Of a stretch of 64,000 nucleotides of DNA, positions 1 through 8,275 are shown one piece after another. The stretch covers positions 5,729,001 to 5,793,000 of the forward strand of contig NZ_CP071793.1 of assembly GCF_017498545.1 (NCBI RefSeq). Direction: 5' to 3'. Within the stretch, counting starts at the first letter, position 1. Each line of letters begins with the position of its first letter. The notes beneath the pieces were generated by a model, which saw only the letters and a program-made list of their open reading frames with translations, made no database searches and was not told the DNA's origin. The translations under genes and the position numbers were made by a program. Source of the stretch: Sulfidibacter corallicola. Lineage in GTDB: Bacteria > Acidobacteriota > Holophagae > Acanthopleuribacterales > Acanthopleuribacteraceae.

Positions 1-119
1 TTCTCTTTTTTAAGGCTACGGACCGACCCGCGAACGCGGTACCCCGCTCGCAGGAGCTCCGCGGCACAATGAAGCCCGATGTAACCCGATACGCCCGTAA
101 CCAGTACTGTTTCTTTCAT
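1..119 (-). CDS. NAD-dependent epimerase/dehydratase (extended SDR), N-terminal part only
   Basis: Only the first 39 codons lie inside the window; the gene runs off the left edge. The N-terminus reads MKETVLVTGVSGYIGLHCA, the TGxxGxxG Rossmann nucleotide-binding motif of extended short-chain dehydrogenases such as dihydroflavonol-4-reductase-like epimerases. The ATG at 119 follows a GGGAGG ribosome-binding site on the minus strand, which fixes the start. Two similar palindromes stand upstream (158-169 and 213-224) and suggest control by a small dimeric repressor. The substrate cannot be told from this fragment. Confidence 0.8.
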   Translation of the reverse strand, partial: MKETVLVTGVSGYIGLHCAAELLRAGYRVRGSVRSLKKE

Positions 120-156
120 GATGATATCCTCCCGGATCGAATTGACCGGCATTTTT

Positions 157-228
157 ATACCAGTTGGTACGATAAAGATAGAGGGAGCCATCCCGCCTGT
201 CAATCATTAAAATACCATTCGGTACGAA
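157..228. promoter_or_regulatory. Twin operator-like palindromes upstream of the SDR gene
   Basis: TACCAGTTGGTA (158-169) and TACCATTCGGTA (213-224) are palindromes with outer TACC/GGTA arms, both set in the shared context ATACCAnTyGGTACGA (14 of 16 bases identical) and 55 bp apart, close to five helical turns. They lie just upstream of the SDR start on its promoter side. This geometry is usual for TetR-family operators; the regulator is not in the window, so the family is inference. Confidence 0.45.
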
Positions 229-665
229 AATAATTCGAGATGGACCCAGAGCGCAACGGAGAGGATCGGGAAAGACGGGGAAACGGACGCCAGCGATCTC
301 ACGAAGGCCTGATCGAAGGGGCTATCCGGGAATTGCCAAAACCCCAATGAGGCACGTGGGTCCTGCTGCGAGGGGGGAATTCGCCGACAGAGAAAATAGG
401 TCGTTCAAATATGCCGAATGCCTCGAGAGATAAAACAAGCCTAAATCGCTGTGGGTGAGATTTTTGGATTCCGGTAAATCTGGAACTCCCGCTTTTTTCG
501 TGATTTTTGGCGGGTTTCGAAAAGGCCTGGGGCTTACAGGATAACGCCACGGAAATACGACGGCAGGTCCCCCCAGCGTTACCCATGGGTCTTGGTTGAA
601 TCTCTCGACGTTCATGTGGCGCCCGGCCTGCTCGTTCGCGGCGAAACGGAAAAAAGGAGCCCACT

Positions 666-1733
666 GTGAGATATTTGTTTTTCTCTCTCTTGGTAACCGC
701 CATGGTCGTTGCTGGCAATCAGCCGCCCCCGCGCCTGCTAAATACGGACGCCATGCTTTTTTATGAGCACTCCCTGAAGCATCTGGCGAAAACCGACGAA
801 ACCCACCGAAGCCGCATCGCCTTCGAAGTGGAAGACACCACCCTTTTCGAGATCAATACCAGCTTCGGGTTGGTGGGTCTGGAAGGAGATTACCTGCTGG
901 TCCCCACCAGTTCCGCCAGCAAGATCGCGGTACTGCGCAGCCTGGCTTCGCAAACCAACCTTCGTGTGGATATCTTTCTCGATGACGAGCTCATCGAATC
1001 CTTCGGCTGGTCGGATTTCGAAGAATACAACAAGACGTTGAAGGAAGATTACGACAAAGCCCACTTGATCGAACTCTACAAAAACTTGGTGCCGAACGAA
1101 AAGGTGTCCGTGAACCACGCCGCTGAACTCAAGGTAGACACGCTCGACCTTTTGGCGCGCAACGCCGGCAAGAACAAGGCTGGCTCCGACGATTGCGGCT
1201 GCTACCAAGCGTTGATGCAGTGCTACAACACCTGCGACCAGTTCAAACAAGCACCTTCCGGTGGTTCCGGGACCCCCAACCACCTCATCCACTGCGGCCA
1301 TTGCGACGAGGTTTACGCCGAGTGTGTCGCCCAATGCCCTACCAGCGACTTTGACGGAGATGGTGTCCCCAACAATGAGGACAACTGCCCCCACACCGCG
1401 AACCCTGGCCAATACGACTGCGATCGTGACGGTATCGGTGGCGCTTGCGACCCCGTGAACTCGAATTACATGACCTTCAGTACCACCCCCTGCCACATCG
1501 ACGAAGACGGGCTCGGCGGATGGTGGTTCCGCCTCGAGCTGTGGGTCGAGGACTACCAGGTGGATGTTTCCCAATGCCGCAAGCCGCCCCGCTATGTGCG
1601 CCGACTCCAGAACGAGGTTCGCTGCATCAACCAGAGCGAATACCAGTGCTGCAAAGGCGAACTGCGACCCGAACCCGCCAGTTTGTGTGACACCATCCTC
1701 GAGAACAACACGTGCCAAAGCGCCAACCAATAA
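666..1733 (+). CDS. Secreted protein with thrombospondin type 3 calcium-binding repeat
   Basis: The 355-residue product begins with a signal peptide (residues 1-17, hydrophobic FFSLLVTAMVVA) and starts at a GTG preceded by AAAGGAG seven bases upstream. A cysteine-rich stretch near residues 177-225 (CGCYQALMQCYNTC and similar) is followed by one thrombospondin type 3 unit at about 230-262, with DFDGDGVPNNEDNCP and a second DCDRDGIGG half, both typical calcium ligands. The C-terminus holds six more cysteines, so the mature protein is probably disulphide-rich and exported. A strong terminator follows directly. Only the TSP3 unit is recognisable; the function of the N-terminal 170 residues is unknown. 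Confidence 0.75.
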   Translation: MRYLFFSLLVTAMVVAGNQPPPRLLNTDAMLFYEHSLKHLAKTDETHRSRIAFEVEDTTLFEINTSFGLVGLEGDYLLVPTSSASKIAVLRSLASQTNLRVDIFLDDELIESFGWSDFEEYNKTLKEDYDKAHLIELYKNLVPNEKVSVNHAAELKVDTLDLLARNAGKNKAGSDDCGCYQALMQCYNTCDQFKQAPSGGSGTPNHLIHCGHCDEVYAECVAQCPTSDFDGDGVPNNEDNCPHTANPGQYDCDRDGIGGACDPVNSNYMTFSTTPCHIDEDGLGGWWFRLELWVEDYQVDVSQCRKPPRYVRRLQNEVRCINQSEYQCCKGELRPEPASLCDTILENNTCQSANQ

Positions 1734-1746
1734 CCAGTAGCATCGG

Positions 1747-1772
1747 CGGCGCCTCGACGAGGCGCCGTTTTT
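1747..1772 (+). terminator. Rho-independent terminator of the TSP3 gene
   Basis: CGGCGCCTCG and CGAGGCGCCG form a GC-rich hairpin (1747-1767) followed by five T, 13 bases after the TSP3 stop codon. Confidence 0.85.
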
Positions 1773-1917
1773 CATACATCCCGGCCAACTCCGAAAGGTA
1801 AAGTCAGCCGAACAGATGAAGCACACGAAATGTTGGTTTTTAGATCGTTTTCCCGAGTGAGAGCGTCAGCGACTCCCGCCCTTCGGCGCCACATCATCCA
1901 AACACCGGAAACAAGGC

Positions 1918-1977
1918 GGGCTTCTCCGCAGTTCGAGCACCAAGGGATATCCCTTGGGTCCGGTAAGGGAGAAGCCC
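1918..1977. repeat. Nested inverted repeat in intergenic DNA
   Basis: An outer pair GGGCTTCTCC (1918-1927) and GGAGAAGCCC (1968-1977) encloses a perfect 18-bp palindrome CCAAGGGATATCCCTTGG (1940-1957). It lies between the terminator of the TSP3 gene and the end of the following minus-strand pseudogene. It could be a structured transcript end for that gene, a protein-binding site, or a small repeat element. There is no clear U-tract on either side. Confidence 0.5.
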
Positions 1978-1993
1978 ACGTTGCGCGATGGGA

Positions 1994-2605
1994 TCAGTCG
2001 GGGATGGGCTGAGCCCGCGCCATGGAGGGCTGCCGCATCAGGTTGAACACGAAGGTGGTGCCGGCGATTTTGCGGCCGTTTTTCGCGACGGCGATCACCG
2101 AACCGTGGGTCGGAAGGGTGACACCCGGGAACACATCACCCAACAGTTGTGCGTGGGGCTGATTTCCGGTCAGTGTCATAGTTCGATCCACCAGCCCAGG
2201 GGCTGCCAGGAGAACCCGTCCTCGCTGAGAAAGAGTTGGTTGTACTCGGAGCGGGTAAGGAAGCGACCATTGCCTTGAACGATCTCTTCGAAGGCCAGAC
2301 CGGGCAGGCCCTGATCCATTCTCGAGAAGAGGCCGCCAATGTCGAAGATCGCTGCTTTCGGTAAGTGTGCCTCGGAATCGGAGGGCCCTATCGAAGCTCC
2401 CACCGATGGCCAGAACCCGGTTGTCGCGTACGAGGACGTCTCGAACCTGACGAGGACTGCTGACTTGGGACCACTCGGCCCAGGCAGGTGCCAGACCGGC
2501 TGCGAGGGTCAGCGCGAGTAGGACGATCGCGATCCGCCGTCCTGGCGCCTGGATGGGTTGGGGGAGGCGTCGCTCGAAAATCTTGGCATGCATCGATTGT
2601 CTCAT
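1994..2605 (-). pseudogene. Frameshifted gene for a secreted BNR/propeller-like protein
   Basis: The open frame of 203 codons starts with a good signal peptide (IAIVLLALTLAAGLAPAWA, about residues 26-44) and continues with a WSQVSS...VLAIGG...TESSDLRHWRPL pattern like the repeated exo-sialidase/photosystem-stability type units. Around 2330 the coherent sequence moves to another frame (GLAFEEIVQGNGRFLTRSEY, then LFLSEDGFSWQPLG) and returns to the first frame near 2180 for the tail GNQPHAQLLGDVF...TTFVFNLMRQPS. Two compensating frame changes mean a decayed gene or sequencing errors. The start overlaps the stop of the upstream paralogous remnant by ATGA, so both were one operon. Confidence 0.55.
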
Positions 2606-2985
2606 TCCTGAACCTCCAGAGGTACCGCGGCGGCGATGGACGGTTGCCGATGTTGGTTGAAGACGAAGGTCGTCCCGGTAATCAACGCCCCGTTTTCAGA
2701 CTGGGTTCGAAGGGCGTAGTGACCCGATGGCCCTACCCGGCTGCCAAACCATTGGTCCAGCGTTCGGGCGGTCGGTTGGTTGCCCAGGAGTTCGAGCTCT
2801 TCCGTAAACCGTCGGTAGGCATAGGTCGCGCCTCCGCCTTTGGCGAGGCCAGGTTCAGCCAGGTCGATTTGCGCTGCATCTCTTCTCCTTTTGGTCGAAC
2901 AGGTCCGGGAATTGGGCCCGTCGGCCGGATCGGTGCGGCGGCCCGGCGATTCAACGGGCGGGTGGATTGGCGGAAATGGGGGCAC
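2602..2985 (-). pseudogene. C-terminal remnant of a paralogue of the downstream secreted protein
   Basis: The last 65 or so residues (ELLGNQPTARTLDQWFGS through TTFVFNQHRQPSIAAAV) match the tail of the next gene (GNQPHAQLLGDVF, TTFVFNLMRQPSMARA) closely enough to call paralogy. The upstream half of the open frame is low-complexity and shows neither signal peptide nor the WxPL repeats, so the front of the gene is lost or out of frame. It sits head-to-tail with its paralogue, overlapping it by four bases. Confidence 0.45.
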
Positions 2986-3089
2986 GAGGCGCGACTTGAG
3001 TGGTGCTTTGGGTGTTGGTGCAAGGTGAACAAATAAAGTGAAGCGAGGGTTAATGATCGGTGGTTCTCAAAAAAAGGTTTTCGATTAAA

Positions 3090-3110
3090 TGATAATGATA
3101 TATCGTTCTT
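3090..3110. promoter_or_regulatory. Fur-box-like site upstream of the FAD protein gene
   Basis: TGATAATGATATATCGTTC sits in a locally AT-rich stretch 114 bases before the next plus-strand start. The first 11 bases equal the first half of the canonical Fur box TGATAATGATAATCATTATC; the second half is degenerate. The downstream gene resembles siderophore-type hydroxylases, which makes iron control plausible, but the site is imperfect. Confidence 0.35.
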
Positions 3111-3223
3111 TTGGGGTGGGAGGCCGTGCCCGTCTTCTCGAGAGATACTTGGCTCGGCTGCTCCCCATACGTTTCCCGAAGGCCGCTACCACTCCCTTTG
3201 CCGGCTTTCGAAGAGGATAGACC

Positions 3224-4390
3224 ATGTTGAATTGGTTGATTGTCGGAGGCGGTATTCACGGCACCTACCTGTCTCACCTGCTTAGACACGCGTGCGGGGT
3301 GCCCGATGCTAAAATCCGAGTGCTCGATCCCGAGGATGGTGCCCTTGCCGGCTGGTTTCGCAACACCAAGAATACCGGCATGGCCTATTTGCGTTCGCCG
3401 ATGGTGCATCACATCGGATTGACGCCTTCCTCGCTCAAGCAGTTCTCCAAGAAGTGGCGCGAACGCAAGTGCTCGATCGCACCTTACGAGCGTCCCAAGC
3501 TGTCGATGTTCAACGCCCATTGCCGCCATGTCATCGAGCGCCATCGACTCGAGGACCTGCGCGAACAGGGGCGAGCCGAGCGCATTCTGCTCAAGGGCAA
3601 TCACGTGGTGGTCGAAAGCGATCGCGGGCAACTCGTGGCCCGGCGGGTTGTCTTGGCCCTGGGCTCGGCAGCGCCCAGGGTGCCGGCGTGGGCCGCGGGT
3701 CTGCAACAACAAGGCGTGATGGTGAACCACCTGTTCGCTCCCGACTTTTGCAGCGACTGTTTGCCGGTTCACGGCTTGACGGTTGTGGTTGGCGCGGGCA
3801 TCAGCGCGGCCCAGTTCGCGCTCAAGGCGTTGGAACGGGGTGCCGAACGGGTCGTGGTCATCTCGAAAAAGGCGCCGCAGGTTCATCAATTTGATGCGGA
3901 CCCCGGTTGGTTGGGCCCGAAGTACATGAATCGCTTCAACCGCGAACGAGATTTCGGTTTACGCCGCGAGATGATCAGCCGTGCACGTCGCCGGGGCTCG
4001 ATGCCGAGCGACGTCTACCACCGACTCGAACATCAGCGACGCGCGGGGGAAGTCCTGTGGCTGGAAGGCGTGGTGCGTCAGGCACGGCAACAGGACGGCC
4101 AGGCGCTCCTCGAAGTAGGTAACCAAAGCCTGGTGGCGGATCGGGTGATTTTGGCGACGGGTTTCGACAACACGCCGCCCGGTCAGGCGATGATCGAACA
4201 CCTGGCTCAGGAACACGGACTGCGGCGTTCTCCTTGCGGCTTTCCGCAAACTGATCGATTCTTGCGGTGGCACCCACGTGTATTTATGGCGGGTGCGTTG
4301 GGCGAGCTGTCGTTGGGACCGGTGGCTCGCAATATCGCCGGCGCGCGTCGTGCCGGGAACGTGTTGAGCTATTTGTTGCGACGCAGCTAA
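3224..4390 (+). CDS. FAD/NAD(P)-binding protein of the lysine/ornithine N-hydroxylase type
   Basis: The 388-residue product opens with LIVGGGIHGTYLSHLL, a GxGxxG FAD-binding fold, and has a second dinucleotide motif VVVGAGISAAQFAL near residue 190 and a late ATGFDN motif near 320, the layout of class B flavin monooxygenases and of the SidA/IucD-related FAD/NAD(P)-binding proteins. The start ATG is preceded by GAGGA. The gene stands alone, with a Fur-box-like site 114 bases upstream. N-hydroxylation of an amine for siderophore making is the family role; no siderophore synthetase is near, so the actual substrate is unknown. Confidence 0.65.
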   Translation: MLNWLIVGGGIHGTYLSHLLRHACGVPDAKIRVLDPEDGALAGWFRNTKNTGMAYLRSPMVHHIGLTPSSLKQFSKKWRERKCSIAPYERPKLSMFNAHCRHVIERHRLEDLREQGRAERILLKGNHVVVESDRGQLVARRVVLALGSAAPRVPAWAAGLQQQGVMVNHLFAPDFCSDCLPVHGLTVVVGAGISAAQFALKALERGAERVVVISKKAPQVHQFDADPGWLGPKYMNRFNRERDFGLRREMISRARRRGSMPSDVYHRLEHQRRAGEVLWLEGVVRQARQQDGQALLEVGNQSLVADRVILATGFDNTPPGQAMIEHLAQEHGLRRSPCGFPQTDRFLRWHPRVFMAGALGELSLGPVARNIAGARRAGNVLSYLLRRS

Positions 4391-4535
4391 AGCGGCAATC
4401 CACCGCGTTCAGGCATCCCAGGTCGGGGCGATGCGTGGGCGGACATTTCGCCGTTCGTCCCCCAACCTCCGCCTGGATGGTGCCGATTTGAGGCCCGCCG
4501 GAGATTTGCGGGCCGAAGGAACGCGCATGTAGTTC

Positions 4536-4967
4536 TCAGCGCGTTTTGCCGCCCGACTTTCGCGGGTTTTTCAGCTTGCCCTTTCCGGCCGCGCGGAGCA
4601 AACGCTGGAATTTGGGACATTCGAAATGGCTGGGGGCCCGGCACTCCGCTGCATGGCGAAGCCCGTCGCGAATGGCCATGATCCGTTGAATGTTGTTGTC
4701 CAGTTCGTCCGCCTTGGCCAGCAGTAGATCCCTGTCGATCTTTGGGCCGTCGGGGGTGAACAAGGCGGCGATCTCCTCGAGCGAAAAACCCGCGAAGCGC
4801 CCCAACGAGATCAAGGCCAAGTGCTGGAGCACACTGGAATCAAACAACCTGCGCAATCCTCGTCGGCCCGTCGACTGAATGAGTCCCTTCTCTTCGTAAT
4901 AGCGCAACGTGGAGGCGGGTAGCCCCGAACGCTTCGCCACCTCGGCGATATCGATCGTTTCCGTCAT
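4536..4967 (-). CDS. MerR-family transcriptional regulator
   Basis: The 143-residue protein has the MerR winged-helix N-terminus (IAEVAKRSGLPASTLRYYEE at residues 7-26, then KGLIQSTGRRGLRRLFD), a coiled dimerisation helix, and a C-terminal tail with two cysteines in ECRAPSHFECPKF. These cysteines might sense an oxidant, thiol or metal; the four-cysteine cluster of SoxR is absent. The gene is divergent from the methyltransferase gene at 5209, and the space between them holds a palindrome inside a promoter with 19-bp spacing, the hallmark of MerR activation. The effector is not evident. Confidence 0.85.
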   Translation of the reverse strand: MTETIDIAEVAKRSGLPASTLRYYEEKGLIQSTGRRGLRRLFDSSVLQHLALISLGRFAGFSLEEIAALFTPDGPKIDRDLLLAKADELDNNIQRIMAIRDGLRHAAECRAPSHFECPKFQRLLRAAGKGKLKNPRKSGGKTR

Positions 4968-4973
4968 TTGTGC

Positions 4974-5004
4974 TTGACCTCAAGTCGACTTGAACTTGTA
5001 TCCT
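4974..5004 (+). promoter_or_regulatory. MerR-type promoter with 19-bp spacer and SoxR-like palindrome
   Basis: A -35 box TTGACC (4974-4979) and a -10 box TATCCT (4999-5004) are separated by 19 bp. The spacer region contains CCTCAAGTCGACTTGAAC (4978-4995), whose core TCAAGT-CG-ACTTGA is a perfect palindrome and which resembles the E. coli SoxR box CCTCAAGTTAACTTGAGG. The promoter points toward the methyltransferase gene, 180 bases away, and lies just in front of the MerR gene, so it may serve both autoregulation and activation. Confidence 0.7.
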
Positions 5005-5208
5005 TATTCTACCCTCGATGCGGTGCGATGAATAGCCCGCGAGACGCCACCCATCTGGTGATGGAGGTTGCCGGGGTTCGAGCTCGGTAGGCTCCGCATC
5101 TCCGGCGAGCCGAGGTGTGACAATGTGCGATCACCTCCTTCTCGATAACCTGGGGTAATTCTCTTATAGTATGTGTAACTCGAAAAGATGTCTGAAAAAG
5201 GAGCCTTC

Positions 5209-5841
5209 ATGGAAGTCAGTTTTTGGATGGACCGGTGGGAAAAACGCGAAATCGGTTTCCACCTCGACGAGGCCAACCCCATTCTCGTGAAACACTTCAA
5301 CCAACTCTCCTTGGAGAAGGGGAGCCGCGTGTTCGTGCCCTTGTGCGGGAAAACCAACGATATCGGTTGGCTGCTTTCACAGGGCTATCGCGTTGTCGGT
5401 GCCGAACTGAGCGAACAGGCCATCGGTGAATTGTTTGCTGAAATCGGGGAAAAACCCGAAATATCGGAATGCGGTAAAGTAAACCGATACAGCGCCAAAA
5501 ATATCGACATTTTTGTCGGCAATTTCTTCGACCTGACCGGAGAGATATTGGGCCCCGTCGATGCCATTTACGATCGAGCGGCCTTGGTGGCGCTCCCTAA
5601 AGAAATGCGGGAGCGATACACCCGACGCCTGATCCAGATCACGGGAAAAGTGCCGCAGTTGCTCCTTTGCTTCGAGTACGACCAACAACTGATGGAGGGC
5701 CCCCCGTTCTCCATCGTTTCCGAGGAAGTCCATGCCCACTATCGGGACAGTTACCGTCTCGTTCTTTTGGAACGCATCGATCTTCCTGGCGGATTGAAGG
5801 GGAAACACCCGGCCATCGAAAGTGTTTGGTTGCTTGCGTAA
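5209..5841 (+). CDS. tpm: Thiopurine S-methyltransferase family protein
   Basis: The product (210 residues) starts MEVSFWMDRWEKREIGFH, the N-terminal signature of bacterial TPMT enzymes (FWxxRWxxxxIGFH), followed by VFVPLCGKTNDIGWL and VVGAELSEQAI, which form the S-adenosylmethionine-binding site. I place the start at 5209 because AAGGAG lies nine bases upstream; an in-frame ATG at 5188 has no such site and would add seven residues. Family members methylate thiopurines in vitro and selenium or tellurium oxyanions in bacteria. The divergent MerR gene and its promoter imply stress-induced expression. A second possible -10 box TATAGT lies about 40 bases upstream of the start. Confidence 0.85.
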   Translation: MEVSFWMDRWEKREIGFHLDEANPILVKHFNQLSLEKGSRVFVPLCGKTNDIGWLLSQGYRVVGAELSEQAIGELFAEIGEKPEISECGKVNRYSAKNIDIFVGNFFDLTGEILGPVDAIYDRAALVALPKEMRERYTRRLIQITGKVPQLLLCFEYDQQLMEGPPFSIVSEEVHAHYRDSYRLVLLERIDLPGGLKGKHPAIESVWLLA

Positions 5842-5997
5842 GACCGAGAAATCCGAAGTCTGTTCGTTTCCGTGACTCGAGGCCGAACTCTGGGGGGCTA
5901 GCCGGTACACGGGTATTCTCGGTCGCCATGGGCGACGGGTGCCGCTACCGGGATTCGCTGCGGCTTGCGTCTTTTGACGTGGCCGGTCCGAGGCCCC

Positions 5998-6408
5998 TCA
6001 ATCCTGCGACGTCCAGGGATTGTAGGTGCCGAAATTCCATAAATGGCCTTCCGGGTCACGACAGGAAAAAAGGCGGCCGCCAAAGTCTTGGTCCTCCGGC
6101 TCCATGACGATTTCGGCTCCGGCGGTGCGGGCCGTCTCGCAAAGGGAATCGACTTTGGACACGATGATGTACGGGCTTTGGGTCGTGCCCCCGAGCGACG
6201 CCGGCGTTCGTTGTAATTTTCCGAAAGCGTCGTCACGAGCGCTGCCAAGCATGATCATGGCCTCGCCGAGGACGAGCTGGGCGTGCGCGATTTTGCCGGC
6301 GCCGTCGTCGACGACCAGGCGGCGTTCGAACCCGAAGGCGTCGCACAGCCATTGGATCATCTTCGCGGCGTCGTCGTAACGCATGGTGGGAATGATGGTG
6401 GAGGTCAT
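5998..6408 (-). CDS. VOC (glyoxalase/bleomycin-resistance fold) family protein
   Basis: The 136-residue protein has the paired beta-alpha-beta-beta-beta units of vicinal-oxygen-chelate proteins: IPTMRYDDAAKMIQWLCDAF at the start and GRLFSCRDPEGHLWNFGTY at the end, the latter carrying the conserved DPEGxxW motif. I chose the ATG at 6408 because GGAGGAGG precedes it; the upstream in-frame ATGs lack one. Such 'YybH/PhnB-like' proteins act as small-molecule lyases, dioxygenases or antibiotic-binding proteins; specificity cannot be read from the sequence. It is a single gene. Confidence 0.8.
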   Translation of the reverse strand: MTSTIIPTMRYDDAAKMIQWLCDAFGFERRLVVDDGAGKIAHAQLVLGEAMIMLGSARDDAFGKLQRTPASLGGTTQSPYIIVSKVDSLCETARTAGAEIVMEPEDQDFGGRLFSCRDPEGHLWNFGTYNPWTSQD

Positions 6409-6550
6409 GATTCGGTCCTCCTCCTGCTGTCGGTGATATGGCGTGAGCATACCATGGGGCTCACCGCTGGACAAACGAGTGGTGGGTATCGAAGTATTCA
6501 CCTTCGAGGGTGGGCTCGACATTCGACAAGGGAACAGGCAAGCGCCAGAA

Positions 6551-6877
6551 CTAAAAGCTGAGTCTCATTCCGGCTGTCAGGCGCCGCTCTTCTCCCGGAA
6601 CGTCGACCTCAATCGATCCGGGTACGGAATGGCGTTCGTCTAAAAGATTGCGAGCGCGCAGTTCCAAGCTGTAACGGCCCAGGGAAACGGCGGTGCCCAC
6701 ATCGAGCAGGGTGTGGGCAGCCAAAAAGTACTCCTTGCGTCCTGCGATATTGATGTTGGTGATGTCGGCCCGTCGCTCACCCATGTAGCGAGCCAGTAGG
6801 AAAAGCTGGGTGGGCCGCCGAAAATCGGATGAAGCGGTCAGGACCAGATTGACGAGGGGATCGGCGAACAAACCCAT
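6551..6877 (-). pseudogene. C-terminal end of a TonB-dependent receptor
   Basis: The 108-residue frame reads like the last beta-strands of an outer-membrane TonB-dependent receptor: alternating strands, YSLELRARNLLDERHSVPG (the common 'NLLD' strand-turn) and a final RRLTAGMRLSF with terminal phenylalanine, the BAM recognition signal. No plug domain or earlier barrel is found upstream; the sequence before 6877 is non-coding. The fragment therefore looks like what is left after deletion of the front 85% of a receptor gene. Alone it cannot form a barrel. Confidence 0.6.
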
Positions 6878-7033
6878 CCGCAGGCAAAGAGAATTCTCCG
6901 GCCTGCCTGTCGGCCCGCCGGGTCGACACTTCCAGACAATTCACTCTTCGCGGAATCGAGGGGGAACGAGTTGGCGATGATTAACCGGTTTAATTTAAAT
7001 CACTTAGGTGGGGTCTTTCTTTCTGGTGCAGAC

Positions 7034-8167
7034 TCATGACGAGATCAGCGATTCCCAACCGATCGGTCGGGACTCCACCGAGCTGCAATCATGGCGTCGT
7101 TGCCAGAACCGCTCGCCTGGCCAACGCCGCTCCATGCGGTAGTACTTGGCTCTGGTGGCCAAATAGTGGTGAAAGGTCTCTTTGATCAGGTACCGGTAGC
7201 GGCGCATGGCCAGGGGTTTTCCGGCTAAGTGATCGGCGACGGCGTAGCCGGCGAAGATGCCGGAGGACAGTGCCCGGCAGATACCCTGGGACGAAAGCGG
7301 GTCGACCGCCATGGCCGCGTCGCCCGTCGCCAGCCAGCCGGGACCCGTCACCGGATCGAGTCGTTGGCTGAACGCCGGCCTCCGTCGTGGCGGGCCGAGG
7401 GGACCTGCTCGGGTTAGCCGCGTACGGGTATGTCGGGTTTGCGCCAGCGCGTCCCACCAGTCCGACGGCCGCCAACTCCGGAAGCTGTCGCGATCCGTCA
7501 TCAGCGCGACCACCATGCCTCCGCCCGGCATCACCGACGAGTACCACCAGCCGTTGGGCACCGCTTCGACCGTGGTGTAGGTCTCGGTCAGTTCCGTCCG
7601 GAAGTGGGTGTACCAACCCAGCAAGCGGTCTTCGACGCGGAGGCCCGCTCCCTGGCGACGTGCGAACCAGGCCGTTCGGCCGCAAGCGTCGACCACGAAT
7701 TCGGCCCGCAGCCTCGTCACTTCGGGATGGCCAATCAGCGGGAGTAACCAGTCTCCCGTCTCTCCGTCAACGGGGCCAATCGTTCGGCTGCCGTGTAACA
7801 GCCTGGTGCCGCACGTATTGGCCGCGTTGGCCAGAAAATCGTCGAAGCGCGCTCGGTCCAGGTGCCAACCGGTACCGCGTGCCGCGAAGACAAACGGCTG
7901 GTCCACCAGCTCCGCCGTTCCCCAGGCGGCTTGAAAACCGTGACACGGGTGGTGGCCCTCTCGACGGAATGCCGACCACAGGCCCAGTTGCGAAAGGAAT
8001 TCCCGTGCCTGCGGCGGCAGTGTTTCTCCCATTCGCGGCTGCTTGTCACGGTCACCCGCGACCAGCACGACATCGAGATGCGGCGCGTGACGGTTCAAGG
8101 TGATCGCGGTTGCCGCGCCCGCCGGTCCGCCCCCCAGCACCGCCACCTGACATTCGATCGTCGACAT
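7034..8167 (-). CDS. LodB-type FAD-dependent protein (quinone-cofactor maturase candidate)
   Basis: The 377-residue protein begins MSTIECQVAVLGGGPAGAAT, the FAD-binding GxGxxG motif of tryptophan-halogenase/geranylgeranyl-reductase-type flavoproteins, and later has GWLATGDAAMAVDPLSSQGI, the second FAD motif with the typical GDAA. In Marinomonas, LodB is a flavoprotein of this class needed to build the cysteine tryptophylquinone cofactor of LodA. Here the gene is the last of a four-gene unit with a LodA homologue, 108 bases after the preceding gene and with its own GGAGGTGGAGG site. The maturase role is inferred from context and family. Confidence 0.75.
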   Translation of the reverse strand: MSTIECQVAVLGGGPAGAATAITLNRHAPHLDVVLVAGDRDKQPRMGETLPPQAREFLSQLGLWSAFRREGHHPCHGFQAAWGTAELVDQPFVFAARGTGWHLDRARFDDFLANAANTCGTRLLHGSRTIGPVDGETGDWLLPLIGHPEVTRLRAEFVVDACGRTAWFARRQGAGLRVEDRLLGWYTHFRTELTETYTTVEAVPNGWWYSSVMPGGGMVVALMTDRDSFRSWRPSDWWDALAQTRHTRTRLTRAGPLGPPRRRPAFSQRLDPVTGPGWLATGDAAMAVDPLSSQGICRALSSGIFAGYAVADHLAGKPLAMRRYRYLIKETFHHYLATRAKYYRMERRWPGERFWQRRHDCSSVESRPIGWESLISS

Positions 8168-8275
8168 TCCGCACCTCCACCTCCGCCACCCCGAATGAGT
8201 CGTGCATCGGACCTCGCCGGGTATCCCCGCTCCTAGGGCCCGACCACCTGCGCTCGATAGCGAAACCGGGCGGGG

